This document shows, piece after piece, positions 15,241 through 23,855 of a stretch of 33,849 nt of DNA. Both the position numbers and the translations under genes were made by a program. The stretch lies in assembly GCA_944363935.1 (NCBI GenBank), contig CALVVT010000020.1, positions 1-33,849 of the forward strand, given 5' to 3'. This DNA is from an uncultured Bacilli bacterium. Lineage in GTDB: Bacteria; Bacillota_I; Bacilli_A; RF39; UBA660. How positions within the stretch are numbered: the stretch's first letter is position 1; every line of letters starts with the position of its first letter. Below the pieces are notes generated by a model that saw only the letters and a program-made list of their open reading frames with translations, ran no database searches and was not told where the DNA came from.

Positions 15241-15678
15241 CTACCTCAACTTAAAATTTTTAGCTAAATTTCTTTTTATGTCTCTTTCTTTAATACTTTC
15301 TCTTTTATCATAAACTTTTTTACCTTTAGCTACCCCAAGTAATATTTTAGCTTTACCTCTAACTAAATACATTTTTAAAGGAATTAAAGTATAACCTTCT
15401 AATCTTATTTTATCATGTAATTTTAATATTTCTTTTTTATGAAGTAAAAGCTTTCTTGTTCTAGTTTCTTCATGATTAAAATAATTTCCTTGTTCATAAG
15501 GAGAAATATGCATATTTAAGAGATAGCACTCACCATTTCTAATAACTGCATAACTATCTCTTAAATTAGCTTTCCCATTTCTAATAGATTTTATTTCTGT
15601 TCCTGTCAAAACTATGCCTGCCTCTATTTCGTCAAATATTTGATAATTAAATTTTGCTTGTCTATTGTTTATCTCCAT
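15241..15678 (-). CDS. smpB: SsrA-binding protein SmpB
   Basis: SmpB binds the tRNA-like part of tmRNA and delivers it to stalled ribosomes. The 145-residue product shows the usual order: [10 protein letters not shown] at the N-terminus, [21 protein letters not shown], then [28 protein letters not shown], and a basic tail with [14 protein letters not shown]. Start is ATG 15678 with AGGGTGA upstream; the frame is open 10 codons further but those have no homology. It overlaps the end of rnr by 17 bp. Confidence 0.97.
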   Translation of the reverse strand: MEINNRQAKFNYQIFDEIEAGIVLTGTEIKSIRNGKANLRDSYAVIRNGECYLLNMHISPYEQGNYFNHEETRTRKLLLHKKEILKLHDKIRLEGYTLIPLKMYLVRGKAKILLGVAKGKKVYDKRESIKERDIKRNLAKNFKLR

Positions 15679-17761
15679 TGCTATCACCCTTATATACTTC
15701 AAAATCAATATGACCTTTTTCTTTATCAGCTGCGATAACGATTACCTTTACTTTATCGCCAAGCATATATCTTTTTTTATGTCTTGTACCAATCAAGGCA
15801 AAACTATTTTCTTCAAAAAAGTAATAATCGTCGTCTAAAGAATCAACTTTAACCATTCCTTCTACTAAATTAGGAAGTTCAACATAAAAGCCATATCCTG
15901 TAACAGTATTAATCATTCCCTCGTAAACTTCACCAATATGTCCTTGCATATATTCAGCCATTTTCATATCGTCAACATCTCTTTCACAGTTAACACTTGC
16001 AGCTTCTCTTTCTGAAGAATGTTTAGCAATTTTTGGAAGTTCATTAGTATAATATCTAACAGTTTCATTATTAATATTATTTTTAAATAAATATGTCCGA
16101 AGTAACCGATGAACAGTTAAATCAGGAAAACGTCTAATTGGCGAAGTAAAGTGAGTATAATACTTACTAGCAAGACCAAAATGGCCAATATTATTAGAGT
16201 CATAAACTGCTTTTTGCATACTACGAAGCATTAACATTGATAAAATTGAAAACTCTTTTTTATCCTTTAACTGATTTAAAATATTTTGAACGGTTTTTGG
16301 CGTTATATTATTTAAATTAGCATTTACTTTATAACCTAAAACACTTAAAAATTTCAAAAAGCTATCTATTTTCTCTTCATTGGGCCGGCCATGGATACGG
16401 TAAATAAATGGTAAATCCATAAAAGCAATAGTACTAGCAACTGTTTCATTAGCTGCAATCATAAAGTCCTCGATTAATTTTTCTCCCATTCCGCGAATTC
16501 TTTTTTGAACATCAATTGCTTTACCTGTTTTATCAACTATTATCTTTGGTTCGTCAATTTCAAAATCAATATATCCTTTATTTATTTTATTTTTTCTAAT
16601 TATTTCAGATAATTCCTTCATTAATAATAAATCTTCTTTAAATTCTTCATAACCTTCTGGAACAATATCTTCTTCTAATATTTTATTAACACATTTATAA
16701 GTCATTTGTTTTCTTGATTTTATAACACTTTCAAAAATATCACTATCGATAACGTTTCCCTTTTCGTCAATTTCCATTTCACAAGAAATTGTAAGTCTAT
16801 CAACGCCAGGATTTAATGAACAAATTCCATTAGATAATGTATGAGGCAGCATTGGAATAACTGTATCTGCTAGATAAACACTTGTTCCTCTATTATAAGC
16901 TTCGTCCCCTAAAGCAGTTCCTTCTTTGACATAATAGGAAACATCAGCAATATGAACACCTAATTTATAATGATTATTTATTTTTTCGATACTAATAGCA
17001 TCGTCAATATCTTTAGTATCATCCCCATCAATTGTAAATATTACTTTATCTCTTAAATCTATTCTTCCTTTTAAGTCTTTTTCACTTACTTCTTCAGGAA
17101 TATCTTCAAGTTCTTCTATTACTTCTTCCGGATATAAATCTGTTATTTGATATTTAGCTGCTACTGATAAAATATCAACCCCAGGATCATTTTTATGACC
17201 TAGTATTCTAATAATTATTCCTTCATAATAATTAGTTTTAGATATTTTATTTTCAACTTTAACAACTACTTTATGGCCTTCTACTGCTCCACCAGCATCT
17301 TTTATTTCCACAATTATATTTAATTTATCGTCGTCTAATTTTACAAAGTTTTTACCATCTTTAACATAAAATTCACCAACTAATAAATCTTTTAAATTAC
17401 GTTCTTTTATGCTTCTAATAATAGCTTCTTTTCTTTGTTCATTAATAACACTAATAACTACGACATCTCCATTAATAGCGCCATTAATATGATCTGCAGA
17501 CACATAATAGTCTTTATCTTCTCCATCAACAACAACAAAACCAAATCCACGAGCATTAGTTACTAATGTTCCTATTTTCATTGTTTTATCGCTGAAAATT
17601 TCATATTTACCTTTATTAGTTACTCTTATTTTAAGATTTTGTTCTAGTTTAATTAAAGTTTCAGTTAATTTATCTCCATCATTTTCTAATTTAGAAAATA
17701 TTTCAGCATAAGTTAATGCTTTATCACTATTTTTTATAATTTCAAGGACTTTTTCTTCCAT
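15662..17761 (-). CDS. rnr: Ribonuclease R
   Basis: A 3'-to-5' processive exoribonuclease that degrades structured RNA and, with tmRNA-SmpB, non-stop mRNA. The order is a short helix-turn-helix-like N-terminus (residues 1-60), cold-shock domains (about 60-220), the RNB catalytic domain (about 235-560) with [13 protein letters not shown] holding the metal-binding Asp residues and HIADVSYYV, and an S1 domain (about 615-690). Length of 699 residues is typical. The gene overlaps smpB, as often in Bacillota. Confidence 0.96.
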   Translation of the reverse strand: MEEKVLEIIKNSDKALTYAEIFSKLENDGDKLTETLIKLEQNLKIRVTNKGKYEIFSDKTMKIGTLVTNARGFGFVVVDGEDKDYYVSADHINGAINGDVVVISVINEQRKEAIIRSIKERNLKDLLVGEFYVKDGKNFVKLDDDKLNIIVEIKDAGGAVEGHKVVVKVENKISKTNYYEGIIIRILGHKNDPGVDILSVAAKYQITDLYPEEVIEELEDIPEEVSEKDLKGRIDLRDKVIFTIDGDDTKDIDDAISIEKINNHYKLGVHIADVSYYVKEGTALGDEAYNRGTSVYLADTVIPMLPHTLSNGICSLNPGVDRLTISCEMEIDEKGNVIDSDIFESVIKSRKQMTYKCVNKILEEDIVPEGYEEFKEDLLLMKELSEIIRKNKINKGYIDFEIDEPKIIVDKTGKAIDVQKRIRGMGEKLIEDFMIAANETVASTIAFMDLPFIYRIHGRPNEEKIDSFLKFLSVLGYKVNANLNNITPKTVQNILNQLKDKKEFSILSMLMLRSMQKAVYDSNNIGHFGLASKYYTHFTSPIRRFPDLTVHRLLRTYLFKNNINNETVRYYTNELPKIAKHSSEREAASVNCERDVDDMKMAEYMQGHIGEVYEGMINTVTGYGFYVELPNLVEGMVKVDSLDDDYYFFEENSFALIGTRHKKRYMLGDKVKVIVIAADKEKGHIDFEVYKGDSNGDKQ

Positions 17762-17800
17762 AGTTTCACCTCTAATTTAATTTTACTATAAAATCAAATA

Positions 17801-17836
17801 AAAATACAGTATTTAAAAAGAAAAACACTGTATTTT
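17801..17836 (-). terminator. Likely terminator of the 1012-residue surface protein gene
   Basis: A 10-bp stem AAAATACAGT/ACTGTATTTT with a 16-base loop; on the minus strand it runs into TTTTTATTTGATTTT. Confidence 0.5.
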
Positions 17837-17853
17837 ACATATTTTTTATAAAG

Positions 17854-17899
17854 TACGGCTAGTCTTAAGAAAAACGACGAACAAAATAGACTAGCCGTA
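17854..17899. repeat. Perfect 12-bp inverted repeat with 22-base loop
   Basis: TACGGCTAGTCT (17854-17865) and AGACTAGCCGTA (17888-17899) are exact complements. The arms are GC-rich for this genome and no T run follows on either strand, so it is not a simple terminator. It lies 72 bp behind the stop of the surface protein gene and about 150 bp from its variable patch. Confidence 0.8.
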
Positions 17900-17970
17900 G
17901 TATTTATTAATATATACTATAATTATAGATACTATATACTAGTATTAAATACCTACTTATTATATTGATA

Positions 17971-20900
17971 TTACAATGTCAAAGTATATGGGTTATTTTG
18001 ACTCCCATTACCCCCAGTTATTTTAATATCTGATTTTAATGTTACTACAGGTCGGACGCCGCGCTCGTTGAACGCAGCGTTGCTGCCGAGGTTACCACCA
18101 CTATTCACGGTCCATATAAGGCGCGAAGAAACATTCGATAGCGGCGTCATTGTCCACCAATAACTTATGCTACTTGTATACATCCAGTTATGACTACTAC
18201 TATTACTATAACAACTACTTCCACTTATACTCATATATGCATATACGCTAGAACAAGATGTATTATTACTCGCTCTGACATATTCTGTTGCATCGACTAA
18301 TCCTATTTTCCCTTTCCATTTTGCGGCACTTACTTGTGTCATATCCGTGCTTGCTGTTTGACTACTTGTATAATATAATACTCCTACTTTATATATTGCA
18401 TCTTTCTTTATCATACTTTTCGCTTCCGCATTTAATCCATTATAGTATGTTACATTTAAATACGTATTTAATTCTGCTTCTTCTTCTGGTAAAGCATATT
18501 TGCTACCGCCTACTTGATGTGCTAATTCTGTTATTTTATTTATTCCACTAAAATCATATAACGTACTTTTACTCCCCCAAATATTACAACCAAACGTTTT
18601 TGACTCATTACAATACTCACTTGTTGCTCTATAACCAGGGCCATCATATTCCATATTTTCTAATGATGATATTCGCATTATCTTAATTGCATTATCACTG
18701 GTATTGGCACTTACTATTCTCCATAGTTCATTATTAAAGCTAACATAATTATTTGGGTTTGCTCCCCGATATGTGTACACATTCTCTTCTTGTGAGTCTT
18801 TATATAATCCATCACCAGTATTTACTACACCAGCCATATCTACTAGGTCACTACCAGCTGAAGCTATTTCTACTGAATATGTTGCTGTTTCAGTATTTGT
18901 TCCATCTGTTACTCTCGCTACTAATATTCCACTTTCAGTAAACTCTACTTGCTGACTTTGAGTAGCAGTAGTCCATGACCCATCATCTTTTTGATATTCA
19001 TAGGTTAATCCTGTTCCTTCTGGATATGTTATAGTTACGGTTTTTGCCTTGTCACCACTTTCACTAAACGTTGGTTTATCTAATTTCAATGTTCCAATAC
19101 CTTCCATAAGTTCGAATGGATTAGAAATATTTCCCTCTCCACCAGTAATTTTAACAGCTGAAGATAAAGTTACTACGGGATAGACTTGATAAGAATTACT
19201 GGCATAATAAGCATAAACTTGACCACTGCCATTAATATACCAAACATGATTAGAAACAGGCGTAGAAGCCGGCGACATTGTCCAATATGTAACACCATTT
19301 AAATACAGCCAATTATTTTTAGAACAAGGATATGGTGATTGTCTTGAAGAATAAATATTTATACATCCATTATCTGTACTAGCTTTTAAATACTCATTAA
19401 CATTTATTAAGGCAACACTGCCCTTCCATTTTACAGAATTAGCATAATTTACTTCTTGCATCAATGTATTGCTACTCAAATGGCTAACCACTCCAGCTTG
19501 ATAAACATTTTCAACTATCATCCTTCGCGCAGTTGCTGATAGTTGATTATAAAAAGTTGTATTTAAATATGTATTTAAATACGCATCACTTTTTGGTAAT
19601 TGATAAACATCATCACTATATCCGTCATAATATATATCAATAGCTTTAACTGATTCCATATTTCTATTGTATAAAGTATTATTACTTCCCCAAATATTAC
19701 AGCCATAATATGAATTAACATCACTTGCATAACAATAATCTGTAGAAACATCAGAAAATCTTATAATAGTATCTTTTTCACTTTCACTAGATGAAAAGTT
19801 TAAATCATATGACATATTTCCTAACGAATTATTTTTTAATATTTTTATTGTATTATTATCACCATCAATACTTATTATTCGCCATAGTTCATTGTTAAAA
19901 TTTACATAGTTATTTGGATTCGCTCCTCTATATGTATATATATTTTCTTCATACTTATCTTTATATAAGCCATCTCCACTAGAAACTACATTATCAGTTA
20001 AATTAAGTGATGCACTTAATTCTCCTTCAGCAGTTAAACCTATTCCATTAGTAACTCTCACACTTATCTCATAACCTGTATTTTGTGTTAAACCAGTAAA
20101 TATGTAAACATTATTAGTACCATTATCTATCCACTCATTATCATTTATTTTAAATTCATATTTACTTATTCCACTCTCTTCGTCACTGGCTGTTACTACT
20201 ACTGTTATACTATTAGTTGTTGAACTGGTACTGACATTTTCTATTACTGGAGGGGTATCGTCTGGTGATTTAAATATCGCATATAAAGTTACATCACTAG
20301 TTCCCATAGTAAGCTCTTTTAAACCTTCTTGAGCAGCTTTATTCGTATTCCAACCTATAAAGTCATATCCCTCTTTGGTAGCTGTATAACTTAAATTAAT
20401 ACTTTCTCCTTCATTTATATATTCATTTTCAGCAGTAGTACTACTTCCTCCATTGGTACTATAATCATATGTTACTAAATGATTCTTTTCTGGTTCTATT
20501 GTTCCCCCACTATTTTGAACAAAATCTAAATCTATTTTTGCTTCGCCACTTGTTCCTGATGCATCTCCTTCATAGGAAGAATTATATTCTATTTTTACTT
20601 TTAAAGTAGCAGTACTATTTTTATACAAAGTTTGACCTTTAGTTAGTCCTGAACTGGTTATTTTAACAGCTTCATTGTTACTATTAGTAATACCAATAGT
20701 TTCTAACTTCGCATCAAATGTTCCTTTATTTTCTACTATAATACTATATTCTACATAGTCTTCTTTTTCATATAAATTAGCTTCTAAACTAGCTGATAAA
20801 TCATTATAAGCATTTTTTACATTTTCTCCCGTTCCATTTGTATCAGTTACGTCCGCACTGATTATTTTTATATCCCAAGAACTACTAATATCGGTTGTAC

Positions 20901-21009
20901 CTGTTATATTAATACTGGTTTTAAAAGCAGCATAGCCTACTCCCATTAAACATAAAATACCTATTAGTATTAGAATAATAATTTTATTTCTTCTTTTTTC
21001 CCTATACAT
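17971..21009 (-). CDS. Modular surface protein with C-terminal variable C-type-lectin-like domain
   Basis: A 1012-residue exported protein. Visible order: a basic N-terminus and hydrophobic signal/anchor (residues 1-28, ending GVGYAAF, like SipW-type/TasA-like surface proteins); an Ig-like domain to about 170; a Listeria-Bacteroides repeat at about 180-245 (GYDFIGWNTNK, DVTLYAIF); an FN3-like domain at about 250-335; a first lectin-like domain at about 340-635; an Ig-like linker (KPTFSES to YSVEIASAGSDL); and a second lectin-like domain to the end. Both lectin-like copies start GDGLYK...NVYTYRGANPNNYV and end in PVVTL...KITGG, and resemble DUF6273-type domains. No sortase motif is seen. The last copy holds a GC-rich patch (18051-18155) that is a candidate hypervariable region. 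ATG 21009 has GGAGG upstream. A double-HTH regulator is divergent from it. Confidence 0.85.
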   Translation of the reverse strand: MYREKRRNKIIILILIGILCLMGVGYAAFKTSINITGTTDISSSWDIKIISADVTDTNGTGENVKNAYNDLSASLEANLYEKEDYVEYSIIVENKGTFDAKLETIGITNSNNEAVKITSSGLTKGQTLYKNSTATLKVKIEYNSSYEGDASGTSGEAKIDLDFVQNSGGTIEPEKNHLVTYDYSTNGGSSTTAENEYINEGESINLSYTATKEGYDFIGWNTNKAAQEGLKELTMGTSDVTLYAIFKSPDDTPPVIENVSTSSTTNSITVVVTASDEESGISKYEFKINDNEWIDNGTNNVYIFTGLTQNTGYEISVRVTNGIGLTAEGELSASLNLTDNVVSSGDGLYKDKYEENIYTYRGANPNNYVNFNNELWRIISIDGDNNTIKILKNNSLGNMSYDLNFSSSESEKDTIIRFSDVSTDYCYASDVNSYYGCNIWGSNNTLYNRNMESVKAIDIYYDGYSDDVYQLPKSDAYLNTYLNTTFYNQLSATARRMIVENVYQAGVVSHLSSNTLMQEVNYANSVKWKGSVALINVNEYLKASTDNGCINIYSSRQSPYPCSKNNWLYLNGVTYWTMSPASTPVSNHVWYINGSGQVYAYYASNSYQVYPVVTLSSAVKITGGEGNISNPFELMEGIGTLKLDKPTFSESGDKAKTVTITYPEGTGLTYEYQKDDGSWTTATQSQQVEFTESGILVARVTDGTNTETATYSVEIASAGSDLVDMAGVVNTGDGLYKDSQEENVYTYRGANPNNYVSFNNELWRIVSANTSDNAIKIMRISSLENMEYDGPGYRATSEYCNESKTFGCNIWGSKSTLYDFSGINKITELAHQVGGSKYALPEEEAELNTYLNVTYYNGLNAEAKSMIKKDAIYKVGVLYYTSSQTASTDMTQVSAAKWKGKIGLVDATEYVRASNNTSCSSVYAYMSISGSSCYSNSSSHNWMYTSSISYWWTMTPLSNVSSRLIWTVNSGGNLGSNAAFNERGVRPVVTLKSDIKITGGNGSQNNPYTLTL
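18051..18155 (-). other. Candidate hypervariable region (DGR-type VR) in the 1012-residue protein
   Basis: About 57 % GC by hand count inside a gene that is otherwise near 33 %. It encodes the stretch from WWTMTP to GVRP. Both borders, TATTGGTGGAC on the 5' side and GGCGTCCGNCCTGTAGTAACATTA on the 3' side, are shared with the paralogue at 32294-32400, while almost every codon between differs. Confidence 0.55.
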
Positions 21010-21062
21010 AGTTCCTCCATAAAATTATTATTCACGTCGCTTATTTTATTACTTTCAAACAT

Positions 21063-21071
21063 ATTATATCA
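21063..21071 (-). promoter_or_regulatory. Extended -10 promoter of the surface protein gene
   Basis: TGATATAAT on the minus strand (extended -10 TGnTATAAT) 54 bp before the start codon; no good -35 is visible, which would fit activator control. Confidence 0.5.
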
Positions 21072-21142
21072 TAATTGCTCGTATTTTTGCACGTTTTTCT
21101 ATAAAAATTTAAAAATATAGGAAAATTAAAACAGGTGATTAT

Positions 21143-21592
21143 ATGTTTAATAAATTATTATATATTCGAGAAGAGCACGAACTAACACAAAATGAATTAG
21201 CTAAATTACTTAAAGTTGATAGAAGCATTATCGCTAAATGGGAAAATGGACTTATTACTATCCCTTTAAAACATTTAAATGACTACGCTAATTACTTTAA
21301 CGTTAGTCTTGATTATTTAACAGGTTTAAGTAATAAAAAAGAAATTATTTTAACTAATAAAAATTTAGATAAAAATATTATTGGTCAAAGATTAAAAGAA
21401 ATTAGAAATGATAATAATTTAACTTTAAGAAGTTTAGCCAAAAAACTTAATACTACTTCTTCTACTATATCTGCTTATGAAACTGGTAAAACCTTAATTT
21501 TAACTGCTTTTGCTTATCAAATATGTAAAAAATATAATATTTCTTTAGATTATTTAACTGGTAAAACTAATAATAAATATATAAAAAGTTAG
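21143..21592 (+). CDS. Transcription regulator with two XRE-type HTH domains
   Basis: A 149-residue protein made of two Cro/CI-like helix-turn-helix domains in tandem: residues 4-62 (LTQNELAKLLKVDRSIIAKWENG) and 80-140 (LTLRSLAKKLNTTSSTISAYETG), each followed by the YFNVSLDYLTG-type closing helix. No effector domain is present. AGGTGA precedes the ATG. It is transcribed away from the surface protein gene and shares a 133-bp intergenic region with it, so it may control that gene or itself. A tandem double HTH could bind two adjacent half sites or act as a pseudo-dimer. Confidence 0.88.
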   Translation: MFNKLLYIREEHELTQNELAKLLKVDRSIIAKWENGLITIPLKHLNDYANYFNVSLDYLTGLSNKKEIILTNKNLDKNIIGQRLKEIRNDNNLTLRSLAKKLNTTSSTISAYETGKTLILTAFAYQICKKYNISLDYLTGKTNNKYIKS

Positions 21593-21625
21593 TCTAAAAT
21601 TATACTATTTTAAACTAACTTTTTA
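21585..21625. terminator. Bidirectional terminator between the XRE gene and the DUF2238-like gene
   Basis: AAAGTTAGT (21585-21593) pairs with ACTAACTTT (21614-21622), with further A/T pairing inside and a T run after it. Both stop codons (TAG) lie in the stem arms. Confidence 0.75.
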
Positions 21626-22166
21626 ATTTCCCTCTTAAACCAATAAATAAAGTAAAAACTAGACTACCAATAAAGGCTACTATAATATCAAGCATGGTAT
21701 CATTTACTCCTGTTTCAGCTACTTTTTGGGCATCTCCACCTACTAAAATATTACAAGTAAACTCAAATATTTCCCACATACCAGCGCATAAAAAGGTAAA
21801 AGAAATAATAAAAATTATATTTAATAAAGTATCATTACTTCTATTTTTTAAAAACATATAAGCAATATAAGCAGAAAGAACTCCTGATAAAGTATGTACT
21901 AGTTTATCATAAAATTCAAACTGATTATAAAATTTTTCAATAACCCCTAAATAATGAGCCATAAAAATAAAAACAATATATACAAAAGAAAGACCATTAC
22001 TAATTTTTACTTTAAAAATTTTACTAATTATATAAGTTAAATTAATAGTTAATATAATACTTAAATCTTTTAAAATAATAGCTAGAGGAGCATCTAACTC
22101 CCCTAGTACTTTTATAAGACTTAAAACAATAGTTATAATAATTAAAGAAATATTAATTTTCTTCAT
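21615..22166 (-). CDS. Membrane protein, DUF2238/YjdF-like
   Basis: A 183-residue protein with about five membrane segments. The pattern YDKLVHTLSGVLSA, then GMWEIFEFTCN, then ETGVNDTMLDII matches the conserved polar residues of the DUF2238 group, whose function is not known to me. It overlaps the 3' end of rmuC by 14 bp and is therefore the second gene of that unit. Confidence 0.72.
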   Translation of the reverse strand: MKKINISLIIITIVLSLIKVLGELDAPLAIILKDLSIILTINLTYIISKIFKVKISNGLSFVYIVFIFMAHYLGVIEKFYNQFEFYDKLVHTLSGVLSAYIAYMFLKNRSNDTLLNIIFIISFTFLCAGMWEIFEFTCNILVGGDAQKVAETGVNDTMLDIIVAFIGSLVFTLFIGLRGKLKS

Positions 22167-23217
22167 AATCTAATTTCTCCATTTCTACGCCATTAATTGC
22201 ATCAAATCTTTTAGTGATTTTATCAGTAGTTGTATGAATATCTTTAACATCTTTACTAACTGTATCAATACTTCTTGAAAGTTTATCCCAGCGAACTTTA
22301 TATCTCTTAAATTCTTCTGAAAGAAGGGCAAGTTCTTTTTGAATAACTTTCGCATACTTATCTCTTTCCATATTTTTAATAATAATCTGTAAAGTTGTTA
22401 AAGTACTGATTAAAGTTGTCGGCCCTGTAATCCAAACTCTTTTTTTATAAGCATAATCGATTATATCTGGATGATAAGCATTTACTTCAGCAAAAATAGC
22501 TTCAGCTGGTAAAAATAAAATAGCTTGGTCAGTAGTTTCCCCAGGAATAATATACTTACTAGCAATCGCATCAATATGTTTTTTCATGTCGCTTTTAAAT
22601 TTCTTTTCAGCAAGCGTTTTATCAGGATTTTGTTTATCAACCATAGCTTCGTAATTTTCTAATGGGAATTTAGAATCAATCGCTATTAACCCTAAAGGTT
22701 CTGGGGCAAATAAAACAGAGTCAGCAATAAATCCATTACTTAAAGTATACTGCATTTTATAAATATTATTCTTATTTTCACCAAAAACATTAGTTAAAAT
22801 ATGTTTTAAATTAACTTCTCCAAAGATACCTCTAGTTTTTTTATCAGTTAAAACAAGCTGAAGTGAAACTATATCATTAGATAAAGTATCAATTTTCTTT
22901 TGAGCTTCGTCTATCTTTGATAATCTTTCTAAAACTGAAGCAAATGTTTTATTAGTTTTTTCAAAATTTTGATCAAGTCTTTCATTTACTTTGTCATTTA
23001 TTTGTTCAAGTCTTTGCTCTATCTTTTCATTTAAATTATTAAAATTAGTATTAGTGTTAATTGTTAAATCATTTTTAAACTCACCGAGTTCTTTAACCAT
23101 TTCGGTTTCTAATTTTCCTAATCTTTCGGTTATATTAGACTCATTAACATTTTTAACTAAAGCTATAACACTAACAATTAAAATAATAATAAGTAAACCA
23201 ATTATTACATACTCCAT
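22153..23217 (-). CDS. rmuC: DNA recombination protein RmuC
   Basis: RmuC-family proteins carry a nuclease-like domain and limit inversions at short repeats in E. coli. The 354-residue product has one N-terminal membrane segment (residues 1-22), a long coiled coil (about 25-130, many Asn/Glu/Lys heptads), and the RmuC domain from about residue 140 with the signatures FGEVNLKHIL, IDSKFPLENYEAM, ILFLPAEAIFAEV and GPTTLISTLTTL. Start is ATG 23217 with AAGGTGA upstream; the frame extends 18 codons further but through the promoter region. It is first in an operon with the DUF2238-like gene. Confidence 0.93.
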   Translation of the reverse strand: MEYVIIGLLIIILIVSVIALVKNVNESNITERLGKLETEMVKELGEFKNDLTINTNTNFNNLNEKIEQRLEQINDKVNERLDQNFEKTNKTFASVLERLSKIDEAQKKIDTLSNDIVSLQLVLTDKKTRGIFGEVNLKHILTNVFGENKNNIYKMQYTLSNGFIADSVLFAPEPLGLIAIDSKFPLENYEAMVDKQNPDKTLAEKKFKSDMKKHIDAIASKYIIPGETTDQAILFLPAEAIFAEVNAYHPDIIDYAYKKRVWITGPTTLISTLTTLQIIIKNMERDKYAKVIQKELALLSEEFKRYKVRWDKLSRSIDTVSKDVKDIHTTTDKITKRFDAINGVEMEKLDYEEN

Positions 23218-23242
23218 AAAGTCACCTTCCATCTTATTTGTC

Positions 23243-23271
23243 AGTATATCATGCAAACAAACGTATGTCAA
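23243..23271 (-). promoter_or_regulatory. Promoter of rmuC with overlapping palindrome
   Basis: On the minus strand TTGACA (23271-23266), 17 bp, TATACT (23248-23243). The imperfect 12-bp palindrome ACAAACGTATGT (23257-23268) covers the -35 edge and could be an operator; it does not match the Gram-positive LexA box well. Confidence 0.7.
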
Positions 23272-23280
23272 TATATTAAA

Positions 23281-23305
23281 AGAAAAAAGTCAGAAAAACT
23301 GACTT
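23281..23305 (-). terminator. Terminator of the nrd operon
   Basis: AAGTCAG/CTGACTT stem, 5-base loop, followed on the minus strand by TTTTTTCTTTT. The nrdG stop codon sits at its foot. Confidence 0.8.
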
Positions 23306-23855
23306 AAATATAGACATTTTGCGGACGATAAATCTTATTAGTCACAATTCTTTCATCCTTATATTTGGGAATAACAATAGCCCTTTTTTCTTCTAAAGAT
23401 TTAGGAACATCGATAACTCTTTGATTTCTTGAACCTCGAAAATCGACATTATAACTTTTTTCTTTTAAGATAAAAGGTCCATCGACTAAAACATCAACAT
23501 ACTTTAATAAGTCTAAAGCTTTTTCATTTTTAAGTAAAGCTTCGAACGTAAAACCAGTATAACACCAAACATCAAGGCCTATTTCCTTGGCATGTTTAGC
23601 AATAAGTGTGCAGGCTTCAGGCTGAAATAAAGGGTCGCCACCTGATAAAGTAATTCCTTGTTGCCCAGTTAACTTATCTAACTCGCTATTAATCTTTTCT
23701 GTAGTAGTTTTAAAACCACCATTAAAATCCCAAGTACATTCGTTATGACACCCTTTACAATGATGTTTACAGCCCTGCGTCCAAACAACAGTCCTAATTC
23801 CTTCTCCATCGACAATACTGTCAGGTTGAAGGGGACTTGCTAACGTTATTTCCAT
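23304..23855 (-). CDS. nrdG: Anaerobic ribonucleotide reductase activating protein NrdG
   Basis: A radical SAM enzyme that makes the glycyl radical on NrdD. The [4Fe-4S] motif CxxxCxxC is at Cys29, Cys33 and Cys36 (CKHHCKGC), followed by the family-specific WDFNGG and the SAM-binding GGDPLFQ near residue 73. Length of 183 residues is slightly longer than average and ends in a basic tail. The start overlaps the stop of the small glycyl-radical gene (TAATG), so translation of activator and glycyl-radical polypeptide is coupled. Confidence 0.96.
   Translation of the reverse strand: MEITLASPLQPDSIVDGEGIRTVVWTQGCKHHCKGCHNECTWDFNGGFKTTTEKINSELDKLTGQQGITLSGGDPLFQPEACTLIAKHAKEIGLDVWCYTGFTFEALLKNEKALDLLKYVDVLVDGPFILKEKSYNVDFRGSRNQRVIDVPKSLEEKRAIVIPKYKDERIVTNKIYRPQNVYI

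Noticed and set aside
17854-17899. Invertible promoter or attC site
   Set aside because: The 22-base interior is too short for a phase-variable promoter, and the arms lack the attC core sequences.
18051-18155. GC-rich patch as horizontally acquired gene segment
   Set aside because: The shift covers only about 105 bp within one domain, recurs at the same place in the paralogue and keeps the reading frame and borders; a transfer would not be so exactly bounded.
23257-23268. LexA (SOS) box before rmuC
   Set aside because: The palindrome ACAAACGTATGT differs from CGAAC-N4-GTTCG at several conserved positions.
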